Shown: positions 8,045 through 16,086 of the stretch, in pieces
How the letters are laid out: every line of letters starts with the position of its first letter
How positions within the stretch are numbered: the first letter of the stretch is position 1
From: an uncultured Porphyromonadaceae bacterium
Lineage (GTDB): Bacteria; Bacteroidota; Bacteroidia; Bacteroidales; Barnesiellaceae
Reading direction: 5' to 3'
Length of the DNA: 64,000 bases
Assembly (NCBI GenBank): GCA_900538555.1
Contig: UPYI01000001.1
Span: 62,001-126,000, forward strand
Position numbers and translations under genes: made by a program
The notes under the pieces: model-generated
The model's database searches: none
What the model saw: the letters and a program-made list of their open reading frames with translations, nothing else
What the model was told of the DNA's origin: nothing

Positions 8045-9507
8045 AATACTACGATAAACTCATATTCGAATTATCGAAAGAGGGACGTATGGGCTACTCT
8101 CTTCCCTCTGAAAATCCGTTCGGTTCATACGGTACACAACAGCTGCCGGAAAATCTGCGACGCGCAGAGAAAGCCGAATTGCCGGAGGTCAGCGAACCGG
8201 ATGTGGTAAGACACTATACCAATGTGTCGAACAAGAACTTCGGTGTGGAAACCGGATTCTATCCGCTCGGTTCGTGTACCATGAAATATAATCCGAAGAT
8301 CAACGAGGAGATGGCGGCTTTGCCCGAATTTTCGGCTCTGCATCCGGCTCAGCCTGTCGAAACGGCACAAGGTGCTTTGCGCCTGTACTACGAACTCGCT
8401 CATTCACTCGCCGAAATTTCCGGATTGGCGGAGTTCACACTGAACCCGTATGCCGGAGCTCACGGCGAATTGACCGGATTGATGATCATGCGCGAATATC
8501 ATCTGCAACGGGGCGACACGAAGCGTACGAAAGTGATCGTGCCCAACAGCGCACACGGAACGAATCCTGCCAGTGCGGCGGTATGCGGTCTGGAAATCGT
8601 CGAAATCAAGTCGTTGGAAGACGGTACGATCGATGTCGAAGACCTGAAAGCACATCTCGACGACACGATTGCCGGTATCATGATGACTAACCCGAATACG
8701 TTAGGTATCTTCGAACGTGCAATTCCAGAAATCGCACGACTGGTACACGACTGCGGAGGTCTGCTCTACTACGACGGAGCCAATCTGAACCCGCTGCTCG
8801 GCGAATGCCGGCCGGGAGATATGGGATTCGACATCATGCACATCAACCTGCACAAAACATTCTCCACGCCTCACGGCGGCGGCGGACCCGGAAGCGGTCC
8901 GGTAGGTGTCTGTGCCAAGCTGACCGACTACCTGCCCAACCCGCACGTGAAGAAAGAAGGCGACCGCTATATCGCCGAATACAACGATCGGGCAATAGGC
9001 AGCGTATCATCGTTCTTCGGCAACTTCGGCGTGATGATGCGTGCTTACGCTTATATCCTTTCGTTAGGCAAAGAGCAGATCAAATACGTAGGACCGCTGG
9101 CTACACTCAATGCCAACTATGTGAAAGAGTCGCTCAAAGATCATTACCTGCTGCCTATCGAAGGTATCTGCAAACACGAATTCGTGTTCGACGGATTGCG
9201 CGACAAATCGACCGGTGTCACCACACTCGACATTGCCAAACGATTGCTCGACTACGGCTATCACGCTCCTACGATCTACTTCCCGCTGTTGTTCCATCAG
9301 TCGATCATGATCGAACCGACCGAAACCGAGTCGATCGAAACCCTCGACGAGTTTATCGACGTGATGAAACGCGTGGCAACGGAAGCGATCGAAAATCCGG
9401 AAATCGTGAAAAACGCACCGCACAATACGCCGGTACGCCGGTTAGACGAAACTAATGCCGCCCGCAATCCGATATTGCATTATCGGGATCTGACGAAACA
9501 GGCATAA
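8041..9507 (+). CDS. gcvPB: glycine dehydrogenase (decarboxylating) subunit 2
   Basis: 488 residues, the PLP-bearing chain of the two-subunit P protein. Motif NLHKTFSTPHGGGGPGSGP carries the Schiff-base lysine at K272. Also seen: NFGVETGFYPLGSCTMKYNP, SAHGTNPASAA and the FEDT-like glycine-binding segment replaced by family-typical sequence. It overlaps gcvPA by 4 bp. A 214-bp spacer with an inverted repeat separates it from lpdA. Confidence 0.95.
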   Translation: MKYYDKLIFELSKEGRMGYSLPSENPFGSYGTQQLPENLRRAEKAELPEVSEPDVVRHYTNVSNKNFGVETGFYPLGSCTMKYNPKINEEMAALPEFSALHPAQPVETAQGALRLYYELAHSLAEISGLAEFTLNPYAGAHGELTGLMIMREYHLQRGDTKRTKVIVPNSAHGTNPASAAVCGLEIVEIKSLEDGTIDVEDLKAHLDDTIAGIMMTNPNTLGIFERAIPEIARLVHDCGGLLYYDGANLNPLLGECRPGDMGFDIMHINLHKTFSTPHGGGGPGSGPVGVCAKLTDYLPNPHVKKEGDRYIAEYNDRAIGSVSSFFGNFGVMMRAYAYILSLGKEQIKYVGPLATLNANYVKESLKDHYLLPIEGICKHEFVFDGLRDKSTGVTTLDIAKRLLDYGYHAPTIYFPLLFHQSIMIEPTETESIETLDEFIDVMKRVATEAIENPEIVKNAPHNTPVRRLDETNAARNPILHYRDLTKQA

Positions 9508-9578
9508 CCCGACGATTGCCGGAATGATAGACCTGCCGTGTTGCACCTCGATCGTTCCGACAGATCCGGAAAAACTAC

Positions 9579-9656
9579 AAGGCAGGGATGCGACGTATGG
9601 CGTTGAAACAGTTGCCAACAACAAGCAATAGACGCGGCACGCTGCATCCCTGCTTT
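9579..9656. repeat. inverted repeat in the gcvPB-lpdA spacer
   Basis: Arms AAGGCAGGGATGC (9579-9591) and GCATCCCTGCTTT (9644-9656) are complementary with one mismatch and enclose 52 bp. It may be a partial terminator or an RNA stability hairpin that lowers lpdA expression relative to the gcv genes. No coding sequence is seen in 9508-9721. Confidence 0.5.
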
Positions 9657-9721
9657 ATACAGAAACCACGGGCAATCGTTCCGTTATCGGCGATCGCCCT
9701 AAACCGAAAGAAGAGAATACG

Positions 9722-11074
9722 ATGAATACAAGCGATATTATCATTATCGGCGCCGGTCCGGGCGGATATGAAACGGCGGTATATGCCGCCAAACAAGGAA
9801 TGAGCGTAACCATTTTCGAAGGAGAACATTTAGGCGGCACTTGCCTGAACGAAGGTTGCATCCCGACAAAATGCCTGTGCAAGAATGCCGCTTTGTTAGA
9901 AGACCTGAAAGAGGGCGAACGCTGGGGATTGAACGATCTTTCCTATGTATTCGATCTGAAAAAGGCGATGCAACGTAAGGCGGAAACCGTACAGACACTG
10001 ACTGCCGGCATCGAGTTCCTGTTGAAAAACAAACTGATCACGGTAATTCCCGAATTCGCCTCATTCAAGGACGACCATACCGTCGTCACTCCCACCGGCG
10101 AAGAATATACGGCATCCGCGATTATCATCGCCACCGGTTCGGAATCGAAATTGCTGCCGATACCGGGTATCGACCTTCCGGGGGTCATTACCTCGAAAGA
10201 GATTCTCGACATCACCGAAGTGCCGGAAGAACTTTGTATTATCGGTGCCGGAGTGATCGGGCTGGAATTCGCCTCGATCTTCCAAAGTTTCGGCAGCCGT
10301 GTCACGGTAGTGGAATTTGCCAAAGAGATTCTGCCCAATTTCGATACGGACATCAGCAAGCGATTGAAACAAAGTTTGGTAAAACGGGGCATACAGATCA
10401 TCAACCAAGCCGGAGTTTCGGCAATAGAAGCAAATGACGGACGTCTGACCGTGCGCTATCGCGTGAAAGAGACCGAACAAGAATGCTGCGCCGATACCGT
10501 ATTGGTGGCTGTCGGACGAGCCCCCTACCTCGAATCGCTGAATCTCGAACAGACCGGCATACAATTCTCGCCCAAAGGAATCGTTACCGACGAGCATTTC
10601 GAGACATCCGTAGCCGGTGTATTCGCAATCGGCGACGTGAACGGAAAATGTATGCTGGCTCATGCCGCCACATTCCAAGGGAAAAAGGTAATTCATCACC
10701 TGCAAGGAAAAACGGACGGAATCCGTTTAGACATCATTCCCTCTGCGGTATTTACCCAACCCGAAGCCGCAGCCGTAGGACGAACCGAAGAGGAATGCAA
10801 ACAGCAAGGCATAGCTTACAGTTGCAAGAAAGCGTTTTTCCGCTCGAACGGAAAAGCGATCTGCATGGGCGAACCTGACGGCTTGTGTAAATTGATCGTA
10901 GACGGCGACCGTAAACTGATCGGATGCCATTTGTTCGGGGCTCATGCCGCCGACCTCGTGCAGGAAATCGGTGCGTTGATCGCCGCCGGTGTCACCATAG
11001 ACCGGATGAAAGAGATGATCCACGCCCATCCCACGCTGTCGGAAGTACTTCAAGAGTGCGCCCACGAGTTCTAA
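9722..11074 (+). CDS. lpdA: dihydrolipoyl dehydrogenase (glycine cleavage L protein)
   Basis: 450 residues, normal length. FAD enzyme that reoxidises dihydrolipoyl groups with NAD. FAD motif IIIGAGPGGYETAVYAA (7-23), redox cysteines C41 and C46 in GGTCLNEGCIPTK, NAD-binding IIGAGVIGLEFAS, second FAD motif GVFAIGDVNGKCMLAHAA, and the C-terminal HAHPTLSE with the His-Glu active-site pair. Its place at the end of the gcv cluster suggests it serves GcvH, though 2-oxoacid dehydrogenases could share it. A perfect 17-bp terminator stem follows. Confidence 0.95.
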   Translation: MNTSDIIIIGAGPGGYETAVYAAKQGMSVTIFEGEHLGGTCLNEGCIPTKCLCKNAALLEDLKEGERWGLNDLSYVFDLKKAMQRKAETVQTLTAGIEFLLKNKLITVIPEFASFKDDHTVVTPTGEEYTASAIIIATGSESKLLPIPGIDLPGVITSKEILDITEVPEELCIIGAGVIGLEFASIFQSFGSRVTVVEFAKEILPNFDTDISKRLKQSLVKRGIQIINQAGVSAIEANDGRLTVRYRVKETEQECCADTVLVAVGRAPYLESLNLEQTGIQFSPKGIVTDEHFETSVAGVFAIGDVNGKCMLAHAATFQGKKVIHHLQGKTDGIRLDIIPSAVFTQPEAAAVGRTEEECKQQGIAYSCKKAFFRSNGKAICMGEPDGLCKLIVDGDRKLIGCHLFGAHAADLVQEIGALIAAGVTIDRMKEMIHAHPTLSEVLQECAHEF

Positions 11075-11119
11075 AACGGGATCAACCGCAAGATATTCGG
11101 AAGCTGTCGGAACCGGAAT

Positions 11120-11175
11120 AAGGGGTTATATCGAAAACTTGAATTTCGATATAACCCCTTTTCAGTGCGTTAGGA
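11120..11175 (+). terminator. terminator of the gcv operon with partial R1 tail (copy C)
   Basis: Perfect 17-bp stem AAGGGGTTATATCGAAA (11120-11136) and its complement (11144-11160), 7-nt loop, then TTTTCAGTGCGTTAG, close to the R1 tail TTTCGGTGCGTTAG; the longer R1 downstream segment is missing. Confidence 0.85.
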
Positions 11176-11216
11176 GGCGGCTCGGCAAAATCAATTCGTG
11201 AAACATTCGTTTCCCT

Positions 11217-11248
11217 TTTGCTCCTGCCCTCGCCTTTCACTATCTTTG
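11217..11248 (+). promoter_or_regulatory. promoter of the HAD phosphatase gene
   Basis: TTTG (11217-11220), 20 bp spacer, TATCTTTG (11241-11248), a full match to the Bacteroidetes consensus, 71 bp before the ATG. Confidence 0.75.
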
Positions 11249-11319
11249 CACCTCGTATTGCAATACATGGGTATTCAAAATTACGAGAGCACCCTTTTTT
11301 TATTCTGTTAGCACACATT

Positions 11320-12135
11320 ATGACCGACTACAAACTTATTGTCCTCGATCTGGACGGGACACTGACTAATTCGAAAAAAGAGATTACTCCGGCAACCCGC
11401 AATGCCTTGTTACAGGTACAGGAACTGGGTATAAAAGTGGTATTGGCTTCGGGAAGACCGACCTATGGAATCATGCCGTTGGCAGACGAATTACAGATGC
11501 AACGTTATGGCGGCTATATCTTGTCGTACAACGGCGGGCAAATTATCGACTGCTCTACCGGAAAGCGTGTATTCGAGACCGTATTGCCCGACGAGATCGT
11601 ACCGCAACTGTATGCCGCCTCGCAAGAGTTCGGAACTACACTACTATCGTACGACGGGCGATATATCCTTACGGAAGAACCCGAAAATATATACGTACGG
11701 AAAGAGGCGTTTCTGAATAAAATGGAGATCAAAGGGGTAACAAATTTTTTGGAAGCATTGCCACTTCCTGTAACGAAATGTTTAATGGTCGGGGACGGAG
11801 AGCATCTGGCAAAGGTTACCGAAATCATGCAACAACGGTTCGGCGACCGCATCAGCGTCTACCGATCCGAACCTTTCTTTCTCGAATTAGTGGCACAACA
11901 TATCGACAAAGCCCGTTCGCTCGAACGGCTGCTATCGCTTCTCGACTTAACACCAGCACAAATGATTGCGTGCGGCGACGGCTACAACGACCTGTCGATG
12001 ATCCGTTTTGCCGGATTAGGCGTAGCTATGGCAAACGCCCAACAGGAAGTGAAGGAGAATGCCGACTACATCACTTCGTCGAACGATGACGAGGGTGTGA
12101 CGAAAGTCATCGAACGGTTTATCCTCAACGACTAA
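11320..12135 (+). CDS. Cof-type HAD-superfamily phosphatase
   Basis: 271 residues, typical Cof/YbiV-type (HAD subclass IIB) length. Motif I DLDGTLTN has nucleophile D10 and acid D12; motif II is VLASGRPTYG; motif III/IV is MIACGDGYNDLSMI. The cap domain lies between about residues 85 and 190. Members dephosphorylate sugar phosphates or nucleotides; the substrate cannot be assigned. The start at 11320 was chosen because MTDYKLIVLDLDGT is the normal N-terminus; upstream in-frame codons overlap the promoter. A perfect 18-bp hairpin ends the unit. Confidence 0.9.
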   Translation: MTDYKLIVLDLDGTLTNSKKEITPATRNALLQVQELGIKVVLASGRPTYGIMPLADELQMQRYGGYILSYNGGQIIDCSTGKRVFETVLPDEIVPQLYAASQEFGTTLLSYDGRYILTEEPENIYVRKEAFLNKMEIKGVTNFLEALPLPVTKCLMVGDGEHLAKVTEIMQQRFGDRISVYRSEPFFLELVAQHIDKARSLERLLSLLDLTPAQMIACGDGYNDLSMIRFAGLGVAMANAQQEVKENADYITSSNDDEGVTKVIERFILND

Positions 12136-12156
12136 TTTCCAACCGCCATAAAACGG

Positions 12157-12200
12157 AAATCCCCCACAAAAGTCCGGTGTCTGACTTTTGTGGGGGATTT
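12157..12200. terminator. terminator hairpin after the HAD gene
   Basis: Perfect 18-bp stem, AAATCCCCCACAAAAGTC (12157-12174) with its complement (12183-12200), 8-nt loop. It can serve both the HAD gene (+) and pflA (-). Confidence 0.88.
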
Positions 12201-12237
12201 CATATCAACGAAAACGATCACTATCATGCACCTTTTC

Positions 12238-12290
12238 TTGCCTCGGCATAGCTTGAACAAGTTCGTCTCTGCTCCCGGCTGTCGAAAACG
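12238..12290 (+). repeat. R2 repeat fragment downstream of pflA
   Basis: Contains TGCCTCGGCATAG, then AACAAGTTCG and TCTCTGCTCCCGGCTG, matching the R2 repeat family but missing the terminal TATCTTTG. Degenerate copy between two convergent genes. Confidence 0.55.
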
Positions 12291-12295
12291 GTCAT

Positions 12296-13021
12296 TCAAT
12301 TTACCCGGACTTCGGGGAAATAGGCGGCAAACAACTCCCGGGCTGCTGCCAATTGGTCGGGCGTATTTTCTTTTACTCCGGTCAGGGCATACGGTTGCCC
12401 CAGAGCTTCGTACTTATGAACGCCCAACGTATGATACGGCAATATTTCGACCCGCTGCAACATTCGGTACTCTCTGAAATGTTCGCCCAAAGCCCGTATG
12501 TCGGCTTCGAAATCGGAATATCCCGGCACCAATACATAACGTAACCAAAACGGTTTTTCGTGACGTTCAAGCCAATCTGCCGTAGCGAGGGGCTGTTTAT
12601 TCTCGCGTCCGGTAATCCGAAGATGATGCGTGGCATCGAACTCTTTGATATCGAGCAAAACGAGATCTGCCAACGAAAAGAGTTCTTCGGCATCGCCGTT
12701 CCAGATGCTACCATTCGTATCCAGACAGACATGGATTCCCTCGGCTTTCAACCGACGTACCAAAGGTACGAGTTCCCGGGCTTGCAGCGTCGGTTCGCCA
12801 CCGCTGAATGTAACGCCACCCCGCCGCCCGAAGAACGGTTTCTGGCTGACTGCCAGCCGGACTATCTCCTCATGGTCTGTCGGTGTCCCACCCTCAGCCG
12901 ATATGGTATCGGGATTGGCACAATAGAGACAGCGGAAGTTACAACCTTGCAGGAAAACGACGAGCCGGATACCCGGCCCGTCGAATGTGCCCATACTTTC
13001 GTATGAATGTACTTTTATCAT
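12296..13021 (-). CDS. pflA: pyruvate formate-lyase activating enzyme
   Basis: 241 residues, standard length. Radical SAM enzyme that creates the glycyl radical on PflB. The cluster-binding cysteines C27, C31 and C34 are in QGCNFRCLYCANPD; GTFDGPGIR, the SAM-binding GGVTFSGGEPTLQ segment and the YHTLGVHKYEALG C-terminus are all typical. Directly downstream of pflB (5 bp gap), so the two form an operon expressed in anaerobic mixed-acid fermentation. Confidence 0.96.
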   Translation of the reverse strand: MIKVHSYESMGTFDGPGIRLVVFLQGCNFRCLYCANPDTISAEGGTPTDHEEIVRLAVSQKPFFGRRGGVTFSGGEPTLQARELVPLVRRLKAEGIHVCLDTNGSIWNGDAEELFSLADLVLLDIKEFDATHHLRITGRENKQPLATADWLERHEKPFWLRYVLVPGYSDFEADIRALGEHFREYRMLQRVEILPYHTLGVHKYEALGQPYALTGVKENTPDQLAAARELFAAYFPEVRVN

Positions 13022-13026
13022 CGCTT

Positions 13027-15252
13027 TTACATCTTCTCGTGGAAACTGCGCGAAATGACTTCCAACTGATGCTCGCGGCTCAACCGCACGAAATTAACGG
13101 CATATCCCGAAACGCGGATAGTCAGTTGCGGATATTTTTCGGGGTGTTCCATCGCATCTTCCAGCATCTCACGGTTCAGCACATTCACATTGAGGTGATG
13201 CGCTCCCTTGCTGAAATATCCGTCCATCATGCAGACCAGATTGTCTATACGGTCTTCTTCGGTTGCACCAAGCGATTTGGGAACAATCGAGAACGTGTTG
13301 CTCACACCGTCCTGCGCATCGTTGTAATTGATTTTCGATACGGAACTCAACGATGCTATTGCGCCTTTGGTATCGCGTCCGTGCATCGGATTCGCACCCG
13401 GAGCGAAAGCTACGCCTTTTTTACGTCCATCGGGTGTAGCACCGGTCTTCTTTCCGTACATCACGTTCGAAGTGATCGTAAGAATAGACAAGGTAGGACG
13501 TGCATTCTTATACACCGGAAGTTTGCCCAATTCAGTGCTGAAATAGTGCGTCAGATCCACAGCTATCTGGTCTACCCGGTCGTCATCGTTTCCATAGCAC
13601 GGGAATTCGCCCTCGATATCGAAACTTTCGGTAAGACCTATTTCGTTACGGTGTGCGGTTACTTTTGCATATTTAATTGCCGACAACGAATCGGCTGCAA
13701 TCGACAATCCTGCCGCTCCGTATGCCAAATTGATACGGGGATTGGTATCGACAAATGCCATCTGCGCTTTTTCGTAATAGTATTTGTCGTGCATGTAATG
13801 AATGATGTTCATCGCTTCGTTGTACACGCGTGCGATCTCTTTCAATACCACTTTGTAGTTTGCCAGTACCTCATCGTAATTCAAAACATCGCCCGACAAT
13901 ACGGGAATGCCTTTTACCATTACCGTACCCGTGTTTTCACAACGTCCGCCGTTTATTGCCAGCAACAGGGCTTTTGCCAAGTTTGCCCGGGCTCCGAAGA
14001 ACTGAATCTGACGTCCGATATCCTGAAACGATACGCAGCAGGCGATTCCGTAATCGTCGGAATGACGTACCGAACGCATCAGATCGTCGTTTTCGTATTG
14101 GACAGAAGAGGTGTCGATCGAAACTTTTGCACAGAAGTTCTTGAATCCTTCGGGCAGTTCGGGACTCCACAGCACCGTCATATTGGGTTCGGGCGACGGA
14201 CCTAAGTTATAAAGCGTCTGCAAGAAGCGGAACGATGTTTTTGTTACTTTCACCCGTCCGTCGTTGAAGCGTCCGCCGATCGATTCGGTTACCCAAGTGG
14301 GATCGCCGGCAAAGATCTCATTGTACGAATTCATACGCAGGTGACGCACCATACGCAATTTGATAACAAACTGGTCGATCAATTCCTGAGCAAAGTTCTC
14401 GTCGATCAAGCCTTTCGACAATTCGTATTCGATATAAATGTCCAAGAACGACGACACGTTTCCGAGCGACATGGCTGCACCGTCCTGCTCTTTTACAGCT
14501 GCCAGATATGCCATATATACCCATTGTACGGCTTCTTGCGCCGTATATGCCGGACGTCCCAGTTCCAGTCCGTAATATTCGCCCATCACCTTGATCTCTT
14601 TCAACGCCTTGATCTGTTCGGCAACTTCTTCGCGCAAACGGATCCGCGCTTCGTCCATCGGACCGGTAAGCGAACGTAAATCGTTCGTCTTGGCTTCGAT
14701 CAGACGATCGGCTCCATAAAGTGCCAACCGGCGATAGTCGCCGATCACACGTCCGCGGGCGTAATTATCGGGAAGACCGGTGAGGAAACCCAACGAACGG
14801 AACGAACGAATTTCTTCGGTATATACATCGAATACGCCGTCGTTGTGTGTTTTGCGATAGTGGGTAAAAATATCTTTTACCCGGTCGTCTACTTCCACTC
14901 CGTTTTCTCTACATGCTTTTGCTACTACATTGATACCGCCAAACGGCTTGATGGCGCGTTTCAACAGTTCGTCGGTCTGTAACCCGACAATCAGTTCGTT
15001 CTCTTTGTCGATATAGCCCGCCTTGTGCGATGTAATGGTCGATACCGTCACAGGATCGATCGCGCGGATGCCATTGTTGGCACGTTCTTCGGCAAGTGCA
15101 TCCAAACAAAGATTCCAGATTTTTTTCGTGCGTTCCGTAGGACCGGATAAGAAAGAGGCGTCTCCACAGTAAGGAGTGAGGTTGGTTTTTACGAAATCGG
15201 TTACATTGATTTCCTTGTTCCAAACGCCTTCTTTAAAATGTTGTAATTCCAT
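13027..15252 (-). CDS. pflB: formate acetyltransferase (pyruvate formate-lyase)
   Basis: 741 residues, close to the usual 750-760. Splits pyruvate with CoA into acetyl-CoA and formate. The catalytic cysteine pair is in DYGIACCVSFQD (about residues 403-404), and the glycyl radical site is G716 in RVSGYAVNF near the C-terminus. N-terminal NVTDFVKTNLTPYCGDASFL is typical of anaerobic PFL. Upstream on the minus strand TACCTTTG (15303-15296) is an exact -7 element. Followed 5 bp later by pflA. Confidence 0.97.
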   Translation of the reverse strand: MELQHFKEGVWNKEINVTDFVKTNLTPYCGDASFLSGPTERTKKIWNLCLDALAEERANNGIRAIDPVTVSTITSHKAGYIDKENELIVGLQTDELLKRAIKPFGGINVVAKACRENGVEVDDRVKDIFTHYRKTHNDGVFDVYTEEIRSFRSLGFLTGLPDNYARGRVIGDYRRLALYGADRLIEAKTNDLRSLTGPMDEARIRLREEVAEQIKALKEIKVMGEYYGLELGRPAYTAQEAVQWVYMAYLAAVKEQDGAAMSLGNVSSFLDIYIEYELSKGLIDENFAQELIDQFVIKLRMVRHLRMNSYNEIFAGDPTWVTESIGGRFNDGRVKVTKTSFRFLQTLYNLGPSPEPNMTVLWSPELPEGFKNFCAKVSIDTSSVQYENDDLMRSVRHSDDYGIACCVSFQDIGRQIQFFGARANLAKALLLAINGGRCENTGTVMVKGIPVLSGDVLNYDEVLANYKVVLKEIARVYNEAMNIIHYMHDKYYYEKAQMAFVDTNPRINLAYGAAGLSIAADSLSAIKYAKVTAHRNEIGLTESFDIEGEFPCYGNDDDRVDQIAVDLTHYFSTELGKLPVYKNARPTLSILTITSNVMYGKKTGATPDGRKKGVAFAPGANPMHGRDTKGAIASLSSVSKINYNDAQDGVSNTFSIVPKSLGATEEDRIDNLVCMMDGYFSKGAHHLNVNVLNREMLEDAMEHPEKYPQLTIRVSGYAVNFVRLSREHQLEVISRSFHEKM

Positions 15253-15295
15253 ACAAATTAATTATAGGATTATGTTGCGTGATTTATTGCGGTGA

Positions 15296-15303
15296 CAAAG
15301 GTA
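15296..15303 (-). promoter_or_regulatory. -7 element of the pflBA promoter
   Basis: TACCTTTG on the minus strand, 43 bp before the pflB ATG. No clear TTTG at the usual upstream spacing. Confidence 0.6.
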
Positions 15304-15481
15304 CGACAAAATATCGGTTCTTCCGACACCCGCCCGACCACCGGATCGGAAACGTATTCGTTCCCAAACTCTTATCGAAAAAACTTTTTTCGGGAGATAA
15401 AAAACGGAGATGCAGGCTAAACAGAATTGTTTTTGCAGTTGTTTAGATACTAAGCGATTATTAAAACATTGTCGAACTTTT

Positions 15482-15520
15482 GTCCGAAACAGGTATCGTC
15501 CGAAAAGCGACCTGTCGGAC
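15482..15520 (+). promoter_or_regulatory. hairpin in the thioredoxin leader
   Basis: Arms GTCCGAAACAGGT (15482-15494) and ACCTGTCGGAC (15510-15520) pair with a two-base bulge; the 3' arm ends 17 bp before the trx ATG. Possibly a control of translation or mRNA stability. Confidence 0.45.
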
Positions 15521-15537
15521 TACAAAACAACAACATC

Positions 15538-15861
15538 ATGAGCAAATACGAAACTTTGATCGATTCGGACAAGTTGGTTCTGGTCGATTTCTTCGCCGAA
15601 TGGTGCGGCCCCTGCAAAACCATGAAGCCGATTCTGGAAGATGTGAAAAAGAAAATAGGCAGTTGTGCGGAAGTGATAGCCGTCGATGTAGACAAAGAGG
15701 AAAAACTATCTGCCAAGTACAAAATACAATCGGTGCCGACACTGATACTTTTCCACAAAGGAGAGGTACTTTGGAGAAAATCGGGTGTAACTACGTCCGA
15801 GATGCTGGTCGAAACCGTAACCAAATTCAGCAAAGAAAAAACGGCGAAAGCTACCGTCTGA
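15538..15861 (+). CDS. trxA: thioredoxin
   Basis: 107 residues, the standard single-domain length. Small cytoplasmic dithiol reductase. Active site WCGPC at residues 22-26 in VDFFAEWCGPCKTMKP; the cis-proline loop SVPTLILFHKG is present. The ATG at 15538 is used because upstream in-frame codons fall in the leader hairpin and have no thioredoxin similarity. Stand-alone gene followed by an R1 repeat. Other thioredoxins probably exist elsewhere in the genome, so the symbol is by family. Confidence 0.93.
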   Translation: MSKYETLIDSDKLVLVDFFAEWCGPCKTMKPILEDVKKKIGSCAEVIAVDVDKEEKLSAKYKIQSVPTLILFHKGEVLWRKSGVTTSEMLVETVTKFSKEKTAKATV

Positions 15862-15869
15862 CAAATTGA

Positions 15870-16032
15870 AAAGACGATGTGCCATAATGCCCAATCTGCT
15901 GTGTTACCATCGGAGTTCGGGCTAAGTCGTTTACGTTAGTAAACTCCTGTCGCCCTCATCCTCTGCACCTTGCATCTTAGACATTCTAACGCACCGAAAA
16001 GGGGTTGCATCGATACGTCGATACAACCCCTT
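15870..16032 (-). repeat. R1 repeat copy D, longest copy, with terminator hairpin
   Basis: Hairpin arms 15999-16013 and 16018-16032 (AAGGGGTTGCATCGA, one mismatch, TACG loop). On the minus strand this is followed by TTTTCGGTGCGTTAGAATGT, the GACAGGAGTTTAC-N4-GTAAACGAC inverted motif (about 15929-15955) and a further conserved-looking stretch down to about 15870. It lies between two convergent genes and fills the 225-bp gap. Confidence 0.72.
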
Positions 16033-16086
16033 CGCATTACCTGAACCAATCTTTATTCCCTCATCTCGTATTTCATACCTACGAGA

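Noticed and set aside
15929..15944. GTTTAC-N4-GTAAAC motif as another LacI operator
   Set aside because: It has a 4-bp spacer and reversed half-site order compared with CGTAAACGTTTACG, and it recurs inside the R1 repeat near 1174, away from regulated promoters.
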